NCBI GenBank assembly: GCA_963839475.1
Contig: CAWIVH010000013.1
Coordinates: 124,001-188,000 of the forward strand
Direction of reading: 5' to 3'
Source: CAWIVH01 sp963839475
Lineage (GTDB): Bacteria > Acidobacteriota > UBA6911
Length of the DNA: 64,000 nucleotides
The notes under the pieces: model-generated
What the model saw: only the letters and a program-made list of their open reading frames with translations
Told to the model about the DNA's origin: nothing
Database searches by the model: none
Shown here: positions 54,211 through 63,746 of the stretch, piece by piece
Layout: the number at the start of each line of letters is the position of its first letter
Position numbering within the stretch: position 1 is the first letter of the stretch
Made by a program: the position numbers and the translations under genes

Positions 54211-57200
54211 TCAGCATAGCCTGTCACTGTTACCCTGATCTTCCTCGCAGGTTTTTTCGAGCGGGAATTGATCCAGGGTTTCATTCAATAGAGAGAGAAA
54301 TATAGCCACCGGGCGTACCTGCAGGATCCATAGCCTGGTCCCTTCAATCGCAAATTCGATATCCAGCGGATATCCATATGCAGCCTCCAGAAACAGTGCC
54401 GTACGCACCAGTTCCACAAGCTCCACGTACTCGAGTGCCGGACGGAGCCGCTGGTGGTAGAGTGTTTCTTCCCGGACAGTGCCCATTCCCAGACGCTTAT
54501 TAAAGACAACCCGTTCGCGCTTATCTGCAGTAACGTAGCGGAAACTCAGCGGCCCCTCTTCAGGATCCGCCTTTTTTTCCACCATGATCTGGTCCGCAGC
54601 CACCTGGCCTGAGACAATCCCCTCGCCCAGACCCAGCCCCACATTGATAACCATCTCCCGCATTTCGCGTTCCGCCACACTAACCGTATGCAATACTCCG
54701 GAGACCCGGGCCGATACGATGCGCTGCACGAGAATGCCTCCGCCTGCCCGCCCTCCGGATGATTCCAGAATGGCCCGGTTATGAATTGCACGTTCAGTCC
54801 ACAGCCCGCTCCAGGCACGCTTGAGATAATCCAGGAAGGGTCTCTCTCCACGGATGAACAGAAAAGTGTCGAACTCTCCCGCGCGGGCAGCGATTTCAGC
54901 ATCTTCTTCTCGCGCGGAGGACCGGATCGCCAGGAAAGGCAGGGCTAGATCTGCCTCCGAGACGCTGTTGCCAGGTGTAAGTCCGGAAAGCCTGTGATAA
55001 GCAGACAATACCTCCTGCTCCTGCTCCCGCGAGAGGCTGATGCGGTCCCAGAGTCCACGGATCTGAGCGGATTTCTGGACGTTGTCGAGATCGCGATGTT
55101 CGCTGATCTCTGTGATGGCCTCTCGCAAATTATGAGCACCCGATGGAAGGGCTTCGCGGCCGAAGAAAATTCGATCCAAAGGCGCGTCCAGCAATTCTTC
55201 GAAAACCCTGTGAGTGACGACAAACCAGGGAGGAATCAGTCCGCTTCCTCCAATCCGCTCCGCCTCGGCCAAATTGGCTGCTTTCCAGCCGATGAGGGGA
55301 GAAACCTCAAACCCGCATTCCAGCGGCCAAAGCACATATCCTGAGCCCCGACATCGGGGAATCTCAGCTTCAGAATGCCCGGGTGGATTTTGCCATCGGT
55401 CAGGAGCGCCTGACTTGCGCTCTGCGGCGGGGCCGAGCACGGTATCGATCCGCGCAATCTGGCTTTCCAGCTGGCGGGCCCGGAACGTGCCGGATGGCAC
55501 CAGATGTGATTTTTCCACATCATGTCTCAATTCGCGGCGCAAATGCACCAGACGACGCCTTGAGATGCGATCCAGCTCGTGAGGGTCGTAAAAGCCCGAC
55601 TCGAGCCCCTCAAAACCGTATTTGCGCAACGACAAGGAAATTTCCCTCAAGGATTTGAGCCGGCGCAGTGTTTCGATCCGCAGGGCCAGAATTTCATAAA
55701 CCGTGGACGATGTCGGAATAGACTCCCTGGCTTTTTCGAACAGAAGGTGAAAGTGTTGCTCCGCTGTTTTCGCAATCTCGGTCAGGTATTCTTTTCCAAA
55801 TGTCCCCAGGGCTCGGTTTCCGAGCACCGGTGAGAGCAGCTGAGCTTTTTCGTCACTGGCCGTCACCTCATCGGGAACGACCTTGCCGAGAAGGATTTCA
55901 TGAATCGCATATCCGGCAAGAGTTGGATCATGCAAGCGCGCAAGTAGCTTTCCGATTTGATGGCGTGCTCGCGATCTCCAGCCGCGAAGGATCAGAATCT
56001 CTTTCGGATCGGTTGCCTGTCCCAATCGCCGGCTGGCCTCGCTGTAGAGTTGGAAGCTCTCGTGCAGTCCGATCGTCTCGCGATTCTGCCCCAGCACCCG
56101 TAGGATTCCCTCGTCGGCGTCCAGCACAACCAAGTCGCCTTCCCGCAATTCATGCTCCTGTTCCAGAATCCGGGTGCGAAGGGTGACGTGCCAGTCCTGC
56201 ACCTTAAGGTTCTGTTCTCGGAATTCCTGCATGCGGTAGAGCAGCGAGACAGGCTTCTTTTCGTGACCTTGCCACTGACCGGAGATGATCAACGCCGGCT
56301 TCCTGAATTGCATCGCGATCAGTCCGGCATGGCTGAGCACCCCTCCGCCCGTGGAAACGATTCCCGTCGACTGATAGAGGATAGCGCTGTCCTCGGGACG
56401 CACTGATGGGGCCACTAGAATGGCGCCTGCAAAATCGATGGGCTGCCGGCCTTCCGTACCGAACAGGGCAATCCCCACAGCGCGGCCGGGCGCAGCTCGC
56501 AATCCGTGGATAATACGTTCCCCGGGCTGTGGTGCCGGATATCGCCTGCCAATCTGCTTTCTAACGATCCCGCGGATTGTTGCCGCCGTCGATGGCCGTA
56601 TCTTCAAGGACGAGGCTGTGTCGGTAACCGGGTAATTTGAGCGCCGGAGGAGATAGATCAGCGAGGCTGCATCGCAACTTTCGTTAAATTCCCAGGGATG
56701 GTCGCGGCTCTGGCGCCTGCGCCAAAGCCCTTCATCGAGGGTGAACAACGCCAGACGAATGATGCCGGCAGCATCCCTAAGTACGAAAAGACTGAGATGC
56801 TCGTTGCGCAAGGCGAGCCGGGTGCTTTGGACCTCATATCCGTTGACGCTGCCGGTGGTTTGAAAGAACAAGGAGCGCTCGAGTGGCACCAACTGCTCCG
56901 CAAGCGCCACTGCCGAAGCCAATCGCTCATCCGAGGAATCTAGCAGCGAGGCAAAACGCTCCGCCTCGTGCAGACGCTGAAAAAGGTCGGGGGAGCATCG
57001 GCGCGGGCCTTCCGGCGATGCGACCAGTTCACCTCGTGCTATCGCATTTCGAAGCGGCGTTAGAAAGCAGCGTTCCAGGCCAACCTGCCCCATGGCACGG
57101 CCAACGGCCCCCGCGTTCATGGCGGCGAGGTGGAGGCCGAGCTCTTCCAGTTTTGTTCGCAGCAGTTCGAGATATTCGGGCGGGATCCCCAGCGAAAAGC

Positions 57201-59355
57201 GATCTCTATAGGGCGCTTCCCCTGTCCATGCAAGTTCCTGTTCTCCCCCGGGGCCGGATTCATAACCGGAAAGAACCGCCTGGCGATCCTTGGTAAGGAG
57301 TTGGCTGATCGGAAGGACGCCCCAAAGCGCGAATCTTTCCGCCCATCCTTCGGCCACAGCGCGGCGGGCTTCTTCGCCGAGGCACAGCCCTCCTATTACC
57401 CAGTCCACATCCATCAAATAGGGGATCAGGGCAAACAACGCTTCGGCCTTTTCGCATAGATCCACGAGATCGATCGCTCGCTCTTTGTCGTACCGGGCAT
57501 GGATGCGCGTGCTTTCAACCTGGGCATCAAACTCGAGATGCCGGAAAAAAGTCCGTATGGCATCCAGGGAGGGATTGGGGTGCAGGGAGAGCTCGTATTT
57601 GCTTACGCCGTAATATTCCAGGTCGATCATGCCTCCCTGAAGGGGGGCGGAATAATCGATGCGCAAAAGCGCCGGGTGATTTCTGAAGGAGAGGTAATAA
57701 TGTACTTCGTTGCCATAACAGAAGATCTTGATATTCGGAAAGCTCTCCTGGCCGAGGATCCATTGCCGGCTCAGGGCGTTGGCAAGCGCTGCGACAGGGT
57801 AGGGAATTCCTGCAGATCTTCCTTCTTCCCTTTTCCCGGGTTCGAAATCCACATATTGGATCGCCCTCAGCGATCGCAAAACCCGTCGGCGCGATGTAAT
57901 CACCAGGTCCACAGTGCGGTTCGTGGCCCGTCCCGCTTGAACCAATTTCATACCAAGCTTGAGGCCTTTCTGATGAAGATAGCGCTTCAGGCCGTGAAGA
58001 GTCCGGACCCGGCCCAGAGAGGGAGGGTCCTCGAACATTTGCACCAGTCGCGTGAGTTCCGCTGAAAGCTGGGGGTGAGAAACCTCTTTTTCGAGTTCCT
58101 CAACGATTTTCCGCCTGAGATTTTGATAAAGCTCCGGCAGTATGGCGACTTCGTCCGAATATGCGGAAAAAAGCGCAGCGTAATCCTTCACGATCCGGTC
58201 CATGCGCAGCAGGATGCGGTTTACCTTCCCGTGGGTCAGCGGCGCCATATCCAAAATATCTCCCAACGCCTCGGCGTGGGCCAGGTTGTATCCTCGAAAG
58301 CGCGCCACGAGATTGTCCGCCTGTATCTCCTCCTGGCGGCTCTCGGGCTGACCGCCATGACCAATGAAGAGGGAGTACTCAAACAGGTGGCGTGCGTCCG
58401 CATGACATTCAAAAAGAGGCGCCTCGAATGGGGAGAGCACAAGCGGTAAAGAGCCGGCGATGCTTATCCCGACGAGCGGACGGATTTCGAGGCCCAGATT
58501 CATCCTCTTCCAGCCAATTTCAGCAATTACATTGCCGAGAAGCGCGTCGCCGCAAATTTCCTCTGCCTTGCGCAAATCTTCCAGCATCGACTGAACACCC
58601 ACTTCTGAGGGGACGATGTGAAGCAGGTCGAGATGAGTGGCGCAGGTGTAATCAAGATAGGGACGCAAAAACTTGTAGGCTTCAGTACCCAGCAGCTGCT
58701 CAGCCAGAGCAGGCATGGCTGATGGATGCTTCAGGTCCAGAATCCTTGCTGCAAGCCGCCGAAGCCCGTTGTCCGGCTCATGGAGGAAAAGACCCGCGAC
58801 CGGGTCCGGTATTCCCGGGTCCGGGGAGGGCAACAGATGCACAACGATAGAGATTTTCTGCAAGGCCGCGGCATCAGTAAATGGGGACTCTTCCTTTTCA
58901 ACCTGCGCCGCCAGAGATAAGGCCATTTGGCGCGTGACGCTGAGAGAGCCCGATCCGGCGCGCGATACGGTCAGATCCAACGCGTTCAGTGCCAATCCCT
59001 GGTCTCGTGCCACCAGCATGCCTTCCAGAAATGGCCATGGCTCAGGACACTGGGCCGCCTCTTCTCGGATGAGAAAGAAAAGGGGCTCTGCCCTCAGCCC
59101 CATTTGCTTACGCAGAAGGGGCAACAAGCTTTGAAGATGGAGGCTCCTCACCTCACAGCGGCAACCATGCAGTTCTTTCCTGAGCTGCGAGCAAAGCGTC
59201 TCTACGCGCGCCGGGTTACCCATGACCAGGTCGAATTCGGCTGCTATCGACTTCAGGAGAGGCGCAATGGAGTTGTGTTCAGGAGCCGGGTCGCAAGACT
59301 CGGCCTGATGAGAGGGCAGGGATGAGTCCTCCACAGGACTTTTGATCTTGTCCAT
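54211..59355 (-). CDS. Giant dikinase-like protein: unassigned N-terminus, phosphohistidine swivel, ATP-grasp
   Basis: 1714 residues, no signal peptide. Residues 1-~900 match no family I know (helical ~1-480, mixed ~480-900). At ~935-1115 lies a PEP-synthase-type swivel domain with the phosphohistidine His1009 in GGGVLSHAGLIAM; its end (GDLVVLDADEGIL) is separated by a ~60-residue insert. At ~1345-1690 lies a PPDK/PEPS-type ATP-grasp with key motifs kept: GWKAANLAEAERIG, AIRSSAREEDAEIAARAGEF, NVGLGLGEGIVSGQV, LDIEFAIEGTRLWILQVRPV. True PEP synthases run ATP-grasp, swivel, PEP/pyruvate barrel; here the order is reversed and no barrel is seen. Likely an ATP-dependent phosphotransferase with an unknown acceptor, perhaps held by the N-terminal region. 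Confidence 0.85.
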   Translation of the reverse strand: MDKIKSPVEDSSLPSHQAESCDPAPEHNSIAPLLKSIAAEFDLVMGNPARVETLCSQLRKELHGCRCEVRSLHLQSLLPLLRKQMGLRAEPLFFLIREEAAQCPEPWPFLEGMLVARDQGLALNALDLTVSRAGSGSLSVTRQMALSLAAQVEKEESPFTDAAALQKISIVVHLLPSPDPGIPDPVAGLFLHEPDNGLRRLAARILDLKHPSAMPALAEQLLGTEAYKFLRPYLDYTCATHLDLLHIVPSEVGVQSMLEDLRKAEEICGDALLGNVIAEIGWKRMNLGLEIRPLVGISIAGSLPLVLSPFEAPLFECHADARHLFEYSLFIGHGGQPESRQEEIQADNLVARFRGYNLAHAEALGDILDMAPLTHGKVNRILLRMDRIVKDYAALFSAYSDEVAILPELYQNLRRKIVEELEKEVSHPQLSAELTRLVQMFEDPPSLGRVRTLHGLKRYLHQKGLKLGMKLVQAGRATNRTVDLVITSRRRVLRSLRAIQYVDFEPGKREEGRSAGIPYPVAALANALSRQWILGQESFPNIKIFCYGNEVHYYLSFRNHPALLRIDYSAPLQGGMIDLEYYGVSKYELSLHPNPSLDAIRTFFRHLEFDAQVESTRIHARYDKERAIDLVDLCEKAEALFALIPYLMDVDWVIGGLCLGEEARRAVAEGWAERFALWGVLPISQLLTKDRQAVLSGYESGPGGEQELAWTGEAPYRDRFSLGIPPEYLELLRTKLEELGLHLAAMNAGAVGRAMGQVGLERCFLTPLRNAIARGELVASPEGPRRCSPDLFQRLHEAERFASLLDSSDERLASAVALAEQLVPLERSLFFQTTGSVNGYEVQSTRLALRNEHLSLFVLRDAAGIIRLALFTLDEGLWRRRQSRDHPWEFNESCDAASLIYLLRRSNYPVTDTASSLKIRPSTAATIRGIVRKQIGRRYPAPQPGERIIHGLRAAPGRAVGIALFGTEGRQPIDFAGAILVAPSVRPEDSAILYQSTGIVSTGGGVLSHAGLIAMQFRKPALIISGQWQGHEKKPVSLLYRMQEFREQNLKVQDWHVTLRTRILEQEHELREGDLVVLDADEGILRVLGQNRETIGLHESFQLYSEASRRLGQATDPKEILILRGWRSRARHQIGKLLARLHDPTLAGYAIHEILLGKVVPDEVTASDEKAQLLSPVLGNRALGTFGKEYLTEIAKTAEQHFHLLFEKARESIPTSSTVYEILALRIETLRRLKSLREISLSLRKYGFEGLESGFYDPHELDRISRRRLVHLRRELRHDVEKSHLVPSGTFRARQLESQIARIDTVLGPAAERKSGAPDRWQNPPGHSEAEIPRCRGSGYVLWPLECGFEVSPLIGWKAANLAEAERIGGSGLIPPWFVVTHRVFEELLDAPLDRIFFGREALPSGAHNLREAITEISEHRDLDNVQKSAQIRGLWDRISLSREQEQEVLSAYHRLSGLTPGNSVSEADLALPFLAIRSSAREEDAEIAARAGEFDTFLFIRGERPFLDYLKRAWSGLWTERAIHNRAILESSGGRAGGGILVQRIVSARVSGVLHTVSVAEREMREMVINVGLGLGEGIVSGQVAADQIMVEKKADPEEGPLSFRYVTADKRERVVFNKRLGMGTVREETLYHQRLRPALEYVELVELVRTALFLEAAYGYPLDIEFAIEGTRLWILQVRPVAIFLSLLNETLDQFPLEKTCEEDQGNSDRLC

Positions 59356-59896
59356 GCGGCGCCCCTGTTGAAAAGATTCTCAGGTCCAAGCCTCTCCAGA
59401 ATAGTGCTTTCCTTGTCGAATGGCAAATAGTCACAGGGTTTTGTCCCTGCCGATAATTTGGACGACAATGAAAGCCTGATGATTATGACTTGCGGTCGCA
59501 CCTTGCCAGGCTTTACCAGGAGCGTGATTGATCGGTTCAATCATGGTTTCTGAACTGTCCACTGAGTTTTGATTCGCCATCATTCTATGCGAGAGACTGT
59601 GTGAGAATGGCAGTCCGACGCGGACGGAACCTCACCCTGCGGACTCGAGCCGCGGCATTTCCGCTGATCTGCAGTCTATGCCGAGTAGATAGGGGCTCCA
59701 ATCTCTCCTGGCAGGTTGAGAGGGAAGTGGTGTTGCTCTACTTCCCTAATGCCGGGCTGCCTCCTGGCCATGACGTCCCCTATTGTTCAGAAATGATCCT
59801 GTACCTCCGGCTGCGACCTGATGAACACCGGTACGCTTCCATTCGTTCCTCAAGGCTCCTTGGATCCCCCTTAATCCGGATAAAACAAGCTTGCTC
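59356..59896. other. Upstream region of the giant dikinase-like gene
   Basis: About 540 bases holding the presumed promoter of the minus-strand operon. No clear promoter, riboswitch or hairpin could be assigned. Open frames on the plus strand lack start signals and family resemblance. Confidence 0.35.
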
Positions 59897-60235
59897 TCAT
59901 TTTTGCAGAGGGAACCATTTTTCAATGGCCGTAAACCGGTCCTGGGCTCGGAGGGGTTTGCTCAAATAATCATCCATTCCAGCACGCGGATTATAAGAAG
60001 CTGATTCACAGGATTGTCCTTTGGCAGCAGGATGTCGAAGCCGTGCCTGTCCTTGGCAAGCGGGTGCATGGTAATCGGGTTTTTCGGGGGACCCTTCTGC
60101 GCGGGCTGCGAGTTCACCTTAAGGATGGCCTCGAGCGGTCCGGACTGTATGACGGGTTTCTTAAGGCACGCGGCAACGTCCAAATCGCGGCACCGGGCCG
60201 CATCCCCGCGATGGCAACCGGTTGATTGCAGTTTT
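59897..60235 (-). pseudogene. Hybrid histidine kinase relic (end of receiver 1, fused ends of receiver 2)
   Basis: On the minus strand, HRGDAARCRDLDVAACLKKP VIQSGPLEAIL (two adjoining pieces) matches the end of a receiver domain, including its KP motif. After a linker, ILLPKDNPVNQLLIIRVLE is the start of a second receiver, with AEDNPVNQ altered to PKDNPVNQ. The middle of that receiver, including the phospho-Asp, is deleted with a frame change. Its end is still readable: AGMDDYLSKPLRAQDRFTAI, stopping at 59897. The kinase part is gone. Confidence 0.75.
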
Positions 60236-60365
60236 GTACTTTGCGTTCATGGATGGAGTGCTCTACATTGAAAGCCGGTTCTGTTGGCCTCTCCGAATCA
60301 GGAAATATGGACATGGACGAAAGACAGAATGGTCCCGCGCAGGACAGATCAGGGGGAGAAACTGT

Positions 60366-61331
60366 TTGAACCCGGATATTGAGCACGCCGTGTACGAACT
60401 TGCCCGCCGAGGAATTGTGCCGCGGGAAAAGGCGCTGATGATGACCCGCGTCGCGCGCGGTGAACTCGTGTCGGTTCACTCCGAGATCCGTCTACTCTAT
60501 TATCTCGGTGTGCTCGCGGCGACCGGCGGGGCAGGTCTGCTCGTCGCAGAGAAGTACCAGCAGGTCGGCCCGGCGGCGGTTGCCATCGGCATTTTGTCCG
60601 TTGCGCTTGCCTGCTTCGCCTGGGCGGAGTGGAAATCGCCCCCATTTTCCCGGCGGCAGGTACCATCACCCACTACCGGTTTCGACTATGTCATTCTCCT
60701 TGGCGTGCTCCTGTCGGCTGCCGCGCTTGCTTTTATCGAACTTCAGTTTACGCCTGCCGGAGACCGATGGCCCTGGCATCTGCTCGTAGTCTCCATGTTC
60801 ATGGCTTTTATCGCATTCAGGTATGATTCGCGCACCGTTTTTTCACTTGCGCTCTCCACCTTCGGCGCCTGGCGCGGAGTTTCTGTTTCACTGATCGAGG
60901 GTTTTTTCTGGAGATTTTCGGGCGAGTCGGTGCGATGGAACACCCTTGCATGCGGTCTGCTGTTCATCGGGCTTGGACGGCTCCTGGCACGTTATAACCT
61001 GAAAGCCCATTTCCACCCGGTGGCCCTAAATTTGGGGTGGATTTTAATCCTGGGGGCATTGGCATCCGGAGGTTTAATACATGGAAAAACAGGCGTCATT
61101 TACATTGCCGCTCTGACGTTGACCGGTACTGGCATGGCTCTGCGTAATCTGAAACAAAGCCGTTTTGCCTTATTTTCCTATGGCATAGCCGCGCTCTACC
61201 TAGCTCTGAACGAAATCGTCCTCAAGGCACAGGTCGATTTTGCCCTAAAGCTGTTTGTGATCGGCGCGGCTTCGGTCGCCCTGATCGCAGTCCTTTGGAA
61301 AATTCATGGCAATATGAGAGTGGCTCCATGA
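60366..61331 (+). CDS. DUF2157-type polytopic membrane protein
   Basis: About 321 residues from a TTG at 60366, chosen because AGGGGGAG lies 7 bases upstream; in-frame codons before it have no such site and give an unlikely N-terminus. A short cytoplasmic head (ELARRGIVPREKALMMTRVA) of the DUF2157 kind precedes about ten membrane helices (LLYYLGVLAATGGAGLLVAE, WILILGALASGGLIHGKTGV). Function unknown. Its stop overlaps the next start by 4 bases, and the two proteins share layout, so they probably work as a pair. Confidence 0.65.
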   Translation: MNPDIEHAVYELARRGIVPREKALMMTRVARGELVSVHSEIRLLYYLGVLAATGGAGLLVAEKYQQVGPAAVAIGILSVALACFAWAEWKSPPFSRRQVPSPTTGFDYVILLGVLLSAAALAFIELQFTPAGDRWPWHLLVVSMFMAFIAFRYDSRTVFSLALSTFGAWRGVSVSLIEGFFWRFSGESVRWNTLACGLLFIGLGRLLARYNLKAHFHPVALNLGWILILGALASGGLIHGKTGVIYIAALTLTGTGMALRNLKQSRFALFSYGIAALYLALNEIVLKAQVDFALKLFVIGAASVALIAVLWKIHGNMRVAP

Positions 61332-62500
61332 AACCTGAAGCCGCACAGGCAGACCGCAGGGAGAGCGTGCGAAACTCGGCGCGGGATTGGTTCCGGGCCG
61401 GTTGGATCGATGCGGAAGCTTTTCGCATCATCGAGGAGCTCTATCCCGACGATCGTGTGCGGACCGGAACGGTGTTCAGAGTCCTCTTCTTCGTGCTGAC
61501 GTTTGCCGCGATCATGAGCTTGGTGGGCACCATTTACTTATTGGCAGACTCGTGGCCTGCGACGGCGACCTGTGCCATCGCCACAGGGGTCGCCTGCGCA
61601 GCAGTGACGGATCATCTCTTGAATCGTCAAAAACGCCGGCAAGCCGGCATAGAGGCGGCGTTCTCACTCGGTGCGATCGTCAACGCAGTTCTGGGAATTA
61701 TGGTGCTTCTCCTCGAATTGCATGCGCTGCCTGAACGATACCTTTTTCTCCTGCTCTGGCTGCTTCTCGGATTATTCACGGCGTTCTCCGCCTGGTTCTG
61801 GGGATATTGGCTCTACGCTTCGGCCTCCGCATTTGCCTTTTTTTCGATGACAGTGGCATTGCGCGGCGGAAGGCTTCTCTGGATTGTATTGGTGGCGGCC
61901 CTCTACAAAACGCTCATCGGAATCTGGGAATCAGCGAAGTTGCCACCCTCCATTCGCAAATCGGCGCTGGCTTTTCTGGCGGTTGCTTTGGTTGGCTTCT
62001 ATGCGGCGGGAAACATCTATTTGGTTGATCAGGGTGCTTCCGAATTCCTGCCAGGGATTGGAGGGTGGAACAGGGAATTCCTTCCCCGCTGGCTGGCCAT
62101 TGCCCTGATTGTCCTAACCCCCGTTGCGATTTTGCTGATCGGGGTGGTGAAAAGGCGGCGACCGTTTCTCAACCTCGGTTTTTTCCTGGCTTTGTTATCC
62201 CTCGGCACCCTGAGGATGTTTTTCCACGCAGCGCCTCCGTGGGTTGTGCTTTCCGCCGCTGGCGTAATGCTTTTCATCGCGGCAGCAGTTCTCGGCCGGT
62301 ATCTCGCTTCTGGAATAGATGGAGAACGTTACGGTTTCACGGCAAATCCGCTGCTGACGGATACGGGTAGGAGAGGTGTGGCTGAGATTGTCGCAAGTCT
62401 TGCGGCAGCTACGCCCGGGCCAGCCTCTACGACGGAAAAAACTTCCTTCGATGGCGGGGGAGGCAAATTCGGTGGCGGCGGCGCTTCCGGGGAGTTTTAA
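61328..62500 (+). CDS. Polytopic membrane protein paired with the DUF2157-type protein
   Basis: About 390 residues from the ATG at 61328 (ATGA overlap). It starts with a DUF2157-like head (ARDWFRAGWIDAEAFRIIEE), then about ten membrane helices (VLFFVLTFAAIMSLVGTIYL, ALIVLTPVAILLIGVVKRRR). The C-terminus is glycine-rich (DGGGGKFGGGGASGEF), as in several inner-membrane proteins of this kind. Such pairs of unknown role are widespread. Probably co-transcribed with its neighbour. Confidence 0.65.
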   Translation: MKPEAAQADRRESVRNSARDWFRAGWIDAEAFRIIEELYPDDRVRTGTVFRVLFFVLTFAAIMSLVGTIYLLADSWPATATCAIATGVACAAVTDHLLNRQKRRQAGIEAAFSLGAIVNAVLGIMVLLLELHALPERYLFLLLWLLLGLFTAFSAWFWGYWLYASASAFAFFSMTVALRGGRLLWIVLVAALYKTLIGIWESAKLPPSIRKSALAFLAVALVGFYAAGNIYLVDQGASEFLPGIGGWNREFLPRWLAIALIVLTPVAILLIGVVKRRRPFLNLGFFLALLSLGTLRMFFHAAPPWVVLSAAGVMLFIAAAVLGRYLASGIDGERYGFTANPLLTDTGRRGVAEIVASLAAATPGPASTTEKTSFDGGGGKFGGGGASGEF

Positions 62501-62564
62501 ATCGAAGCCAGCCTCCATCCGAAACATGGTGCAACCCCCTTGCACCCTCGAATACAATGGCGCA

Positions 62565-63746
62565 ATGCCACCCCCTCAGAACTCAAATACACGCATGCAG
62601 ACACAACAAGCGGGCAGCCTTGAATTGGTTTGCGCGTGCGTAGTCGGTTTCGCTTTTTCCGCGAACTACACCAACCACGCGCCATTGGTGCCGGCTCTCA
62701 CCCAGGCTTTTGGGTTCAGCCTGGCCCTGGCCGGATTTCTCACCACCGGCATTTTTCTGACCCATGCTGCGATGCAGGTCCCCGGTGGTCATATGGCCGA
62801 TCGGCTGGGCGCGAGGCGAATGGTAACCATTGCCCTGGCGCAGGTGTGCCTGGGGAATTATGCCATTGCCTTTGCCACCAGCTACTGGCAACTGCTGATG
62901 TGGAAGATCTTCGTCGGGCTGGGAACAGGGACATGCTTTGTCGCCGGCGCACGTTACATCTCGGCGGCCTATCCCGGCAACCGCGCGCACCTCGCTCAAG
63001 GCTACTACGGCGGCTCGGTTCTGCTCGGGTCCGGTTTTGTCATCTTTGCCGTGCCCCGGTTCGCCGCTGCCTTTGGCTGGCGAGGCGGATTTTTCGTCAC
63101 CGCAGCGGTGGCCACGGCCGCCTGGCTCCTGTGGGTAATGGCGGCGCCGGCATCCAGCGGGCAGCACCATTCGCCCGGCAGCTTTGCCGGCATGATTGCC
63201 AATCGCCAATTGTGGCTGCTCGGGCTGGTGCAGATGGCGTCTTTCGGGCTTGTCCTGGTCATCAGCTCCTGGATTACTACATTTCTGCGACGGTCTCTGC
63301 AAATCGATGCCGTGCGCGCCGGGCTGATCGGCTCAATTGCGCTGATGCTGGGCATAATCATGCGGCCGTTGGGTGGCGTTCTGGCGCGCTGGATGGGAGT
63401 CCGCCGGCTGCTCAGCCTCAGCCTCGTTCTCAGCGCTGCAGGATGTTTTCTGCTTGCATTAGCCGGGAAATCGTTAATTTGGACTGCATGCGCCATAGTA
63501 TTCATTGGCGTGGGCTGCGGATGTCCCTATGCTGCGCTCTTCACCCGTGCTGCAGCGCTTTATCCGGGGCGGGCCGGTGCTGCGATGGGGCTGGTGAACA
63601 TGCTCGGCATTGTCATGATCCTTGCTGCACCGCCGCTGATCGGCCGGCTCGTGGACTGGAGCGGAAGCTTTCAATCCAGTTTCTTTGCCCTGGGCGGGTT
63701 TTCGCTGCTCGTGCTGGTGAGCACATTAGGGATACGCGAATCATGA
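62565..63746 (+). CDS. Major facilitator superfamily transporter
   Basis: 393 residues if started at ATG 62565; an ATG ten codons later is also possible, and neither has a clear ribosome site. Twelve helices are visible, with the MFS loop signature GGHMADRLGARRMVTIAL between helices 2 and 3 and a degenerate copy (GGVLARWMGVRRLLSLSL) in the second half. Substrate unknown; the linked acyl-CoA synthetase suggests an organic or dicarboxylic acid. The TGA overlaps the next ATG by 4 bases. Confidence 0.85.
   Translation: MPPPQNSNTRMQTQQAGSLELVCACVVGFAFSANYTNHAPLVPALTQAFGFSLALAGFLTTGIFLTHAAMQVPGGHMADRLGARRMVTIALAQVCLGNYAIAFATSYWQLLMWKIFVGLGTGTCFVAGARYISAAYPGNRAHLAQGYYGGSVLLGSGFVIFAVPRFAAAFGWRGGFFVTAAVATAAWLLWVMAAPASSGQHHSPGSFAGMIANRQLWLLGLVQMASFGLVLVISSWITTFLRRSLQIDAVRAGLIGSIALMLGIIMRPLGGVLARWMGVRRLLSLSLVLSAAGCFLLALAGKSLIWTACAIVFIGVGCGCPYAALFTRAAALYPGRAGAAMGLVNMLGIVMILAAPPLIGRLVDWSGSFQSSFFALGGFSLLVLVSTLGIRES

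Noticed and set aside
59601..59969. 122-codon open frame on the plus strand
   Set aside because: No ribosome site, no recognisable family, and it overlaps the hybrid-kinase relic on the other strand.
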